Positions 62,615 to 63,888 of a stretch of DNA of 63,888 nt are shown piece after piece. This DNA comes from Hydnum rufescens UP504 (Eukaryota; Basidiomycota; Agaricomycetes; Cantharellales; Hydnaceae): contig MU129026.1 in the NCBI GenBank assembly GCA_014904985.1, forward strand, positions 69,141 to 133,028, given 5' to 3'. Under the pieces are notes generated by a model. That model searched no databases. It saw only the letters and a program-made list of their open reading frames with translations, and had not been told where the DNA came from. The first letter of the stretch is position 1; the number at the start of each line of letters is the position of its first letter. The position numbers and the translations under genes are program-made.

Positions 62615-63888
62615 CTAGCGGATCCCGTTAAGGCCCATCATATCGGTGAAGGAGTGAAATTTGTCCGCAGCAAGAGGTTTTGTGAGAATATCCGCGGGTT
62701 GGTGCTCCGTCGGAATATATTCAAGTGCAATAATCCCATCTTCGAGCTTTTCACGGACAAAATGGTGGCCGACTTCGAAATGTTTCATTCGCTCCGAAAA
62801 TTTCTCATTCTGCGCAATGGCAATGGCCGATTGATTATCAATGTAGATTGTCGTCGGGTTGTTCATTGGGTGGCCCAAATCGTTGAGGAGGCTCCGGAAC
62901 CAAATTGCATCGCGTGTTCCATGAGTCGCGGAGATATATTCTGCTTCGGTACTCGAGATAATGACGCTTGACTGCTTCCGGGAGCTCCAGCCAACAGGTG
63001 CCCCACAGAGGACCCACAAAGATCTGGTAATTGAACGACGGTCTGTTGGGTCCCTGGCCCAGTCTGAATCAGTGAATCCACGCAAGACGCTGGACTTTGC
63101 GCCGTCAAAGGTCAGGCTCGCTCCGGCAGTCTTGACAAGGTAACGGTAGACCCGCTTTAGGGCAGTCAGGTGTTCTGGTCCCGGGGTGGCTGCATGTCGG
63201 CTGAGGTAGCCAACAGAGAATGCTAGATCAGGACGGGAGCCGATCATCGCATACATAACCGAGCCTAGCATTGACTGGTAGTGCTGGATATCGGTCCTAG
63301 GTGAGTCCAGCTTTTCGAGTTTCAGCTTGGTGGCCATTGGTGTGGCACTAGGCCGTGCGTCTGCCATCTTGAAACGCTTGAGAACATCGCGGGTGTATGA
63401 ATCCTGCGAAATAGTGATAGTGCGCTGGCTTCGATTGCGCAAGATTTTGATTCCTGTGTACCAATGGAGATCGCCCATGTACCGCATATCGAAGGTCTTT
63501 AGGAGGTTGTCCTTGTGTGCTTGGAGCGAAGGTTTTGGAATTGCGAGCATAATGTCGTCGACATGGGATCCGAGAATTGCGAGTCCGTTTTTGTCATGTT
63601 GAGTAAAGACCGCATAGTCAGCGTCGGTTCTCTTCCATCCAATCTTTCCAAACTCTGTTTTCATTTGCAGGTACCATTCTCATGCAGCTTGCTTAAGGCC
63701 GTAGAGGCTCCGAAGCAATAGCCAGACCATGCCAGGTTTTGGCGGAGTAAAGCCAAGGGGGCTTCCATGTAAATCCATTCTTTGAGTAGGGGATTAAGGA
63801 ATGCTGACTTAACATCGAAATGGACAAGTTCAAGGTCGAATTTGGCGGTGAGAGCAAGGATCACAAGAAAAGATTGTTTTCGGATCGT
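62615..63888 (-). pseudogene. Copia pol: reverse transcriptase C-terminus and RNase H (runs off the window)
   Basis: The main frame 63664-62615 contains the RT active site as HVDDIML (YVDD-type), LHWYTGIKI, then MLGSVMYAMIGSRPDLAF, and the RNase H acidic residues in GFTDSDWARD, SSTEAEY and IDNQSAI, ending QPADILTKPLAADKF. The preceding RT part (63864-63661: FDLELVHFDVKSAFLNPLL) is in another frame: one base is missing in a C run near 63765 and a TGA replaces a sense codon in LYGLKQAA-x-EWYLQM near 63685. The element continues beyond 63888; this copy is inactive. Confidence 0.9.

Noticed and set aside
1..63888. rRNA, tRNA, CRISPR arrays or bacterial defence islands
   Set aside because: I scanned for the corresponding signatures and saw none; introns, chromodomain Gypsy and Copia elements show a fungal nuclear context.

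Overview
This 64-kb window looks like a repeat-rich stretch of an Agaricomycete (mushroom-type basidiomycete) nuclear genome. Evidence is the many short GT-AG introns (about 40-65 nt, often with a CTRAC-type branch point), a chromodomain Ty3/Gypsy integrase, a Copia pol, a BED-finger hAT transposase, an Ulp1-like protease in repetitive surroundings, and a kinase and a TPR protein built on one MLKL/HeLo-like helical N-terminus. No rRNA, tRNA, CRISPR array or bacterial operon was seen. I cannot name the genus.

Left third (1-24.2 kb): transposon and low-complexity territory, visibly poor in CpG. It holds an Ulp1-like C48 protease gene (1.45-2.4 kb), Pro/Ala/Ser-rich tandem-repeat ORFs (2.7-3.5, 7.0-7.7, 8.0-9.1 kb), a 141-151-bp tandem repeat (4.2-4.7 kb), decayed multi-exon genes of unknown family (4.7-7.7, 11.5-14.7, 20.0-21.5 kb) and a clear nest of insertions. 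A Gypsy LTR plus gag (16.3-19.5 kb) was hit by a solo LTR-like element 'X', which was then hit by a 725-bp palindromic element with a perfect 8-bp target duplication. A second Gypsy element (21.6-23.9 kb, minus strand) keeps its LTR, polypurine tract, chromodomain and integrase C-terminus.

Centre (24.2-27.6 kb): a 3.4-kb hAT element with a multi-exon transposase that looks intact.

Main host-like region (27.6-60 kb): CpG-rich segmental duplications, labelled D, A, B and C. A1-B1-C1 (27.7-37.1), B2-C3 (39.2-42.2), D1-A2 (42.9-48.7), C2 (53.0-57.3), D2 (57.4-60.0). The B modules are the interesting ones. The same spliced N-terminal exons (MLKL-like four-helix domain) are joined to a TPR array in B1 and to a kinase-like domain in B2; a third copy is broken, its interior replaced by 4.28 kb of unrelated sequence (48.7-53.0 kb). 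D carries an AT-hook gene that is intact in D1 and decayed in D2. LINE RNase H fragments sit in C1 and C2 but not in C3.

Right end (60.0-63.9 kb): a TIR element carrying a RecQ-like helicase fragment, a truncated hAT copy mutated mostly at CpG sites, and a Copia element running off the edge. The two ends of the RecQ element, and the two halves of the hAT insertion site inside it, lie about 33 kb apart (27.6 and 60-61 kb). So the segment between is bounded by halves of one locus: either a real transposon-mediated rearrangement or tandem array, or an assembly join. Two other tandem duplications (21.98-23.1 and 43.0-44.06 kb) carry dense single-base indels in one copy, which argues for unpolished long-read artefacts, so structure here needs read-level confirmation.
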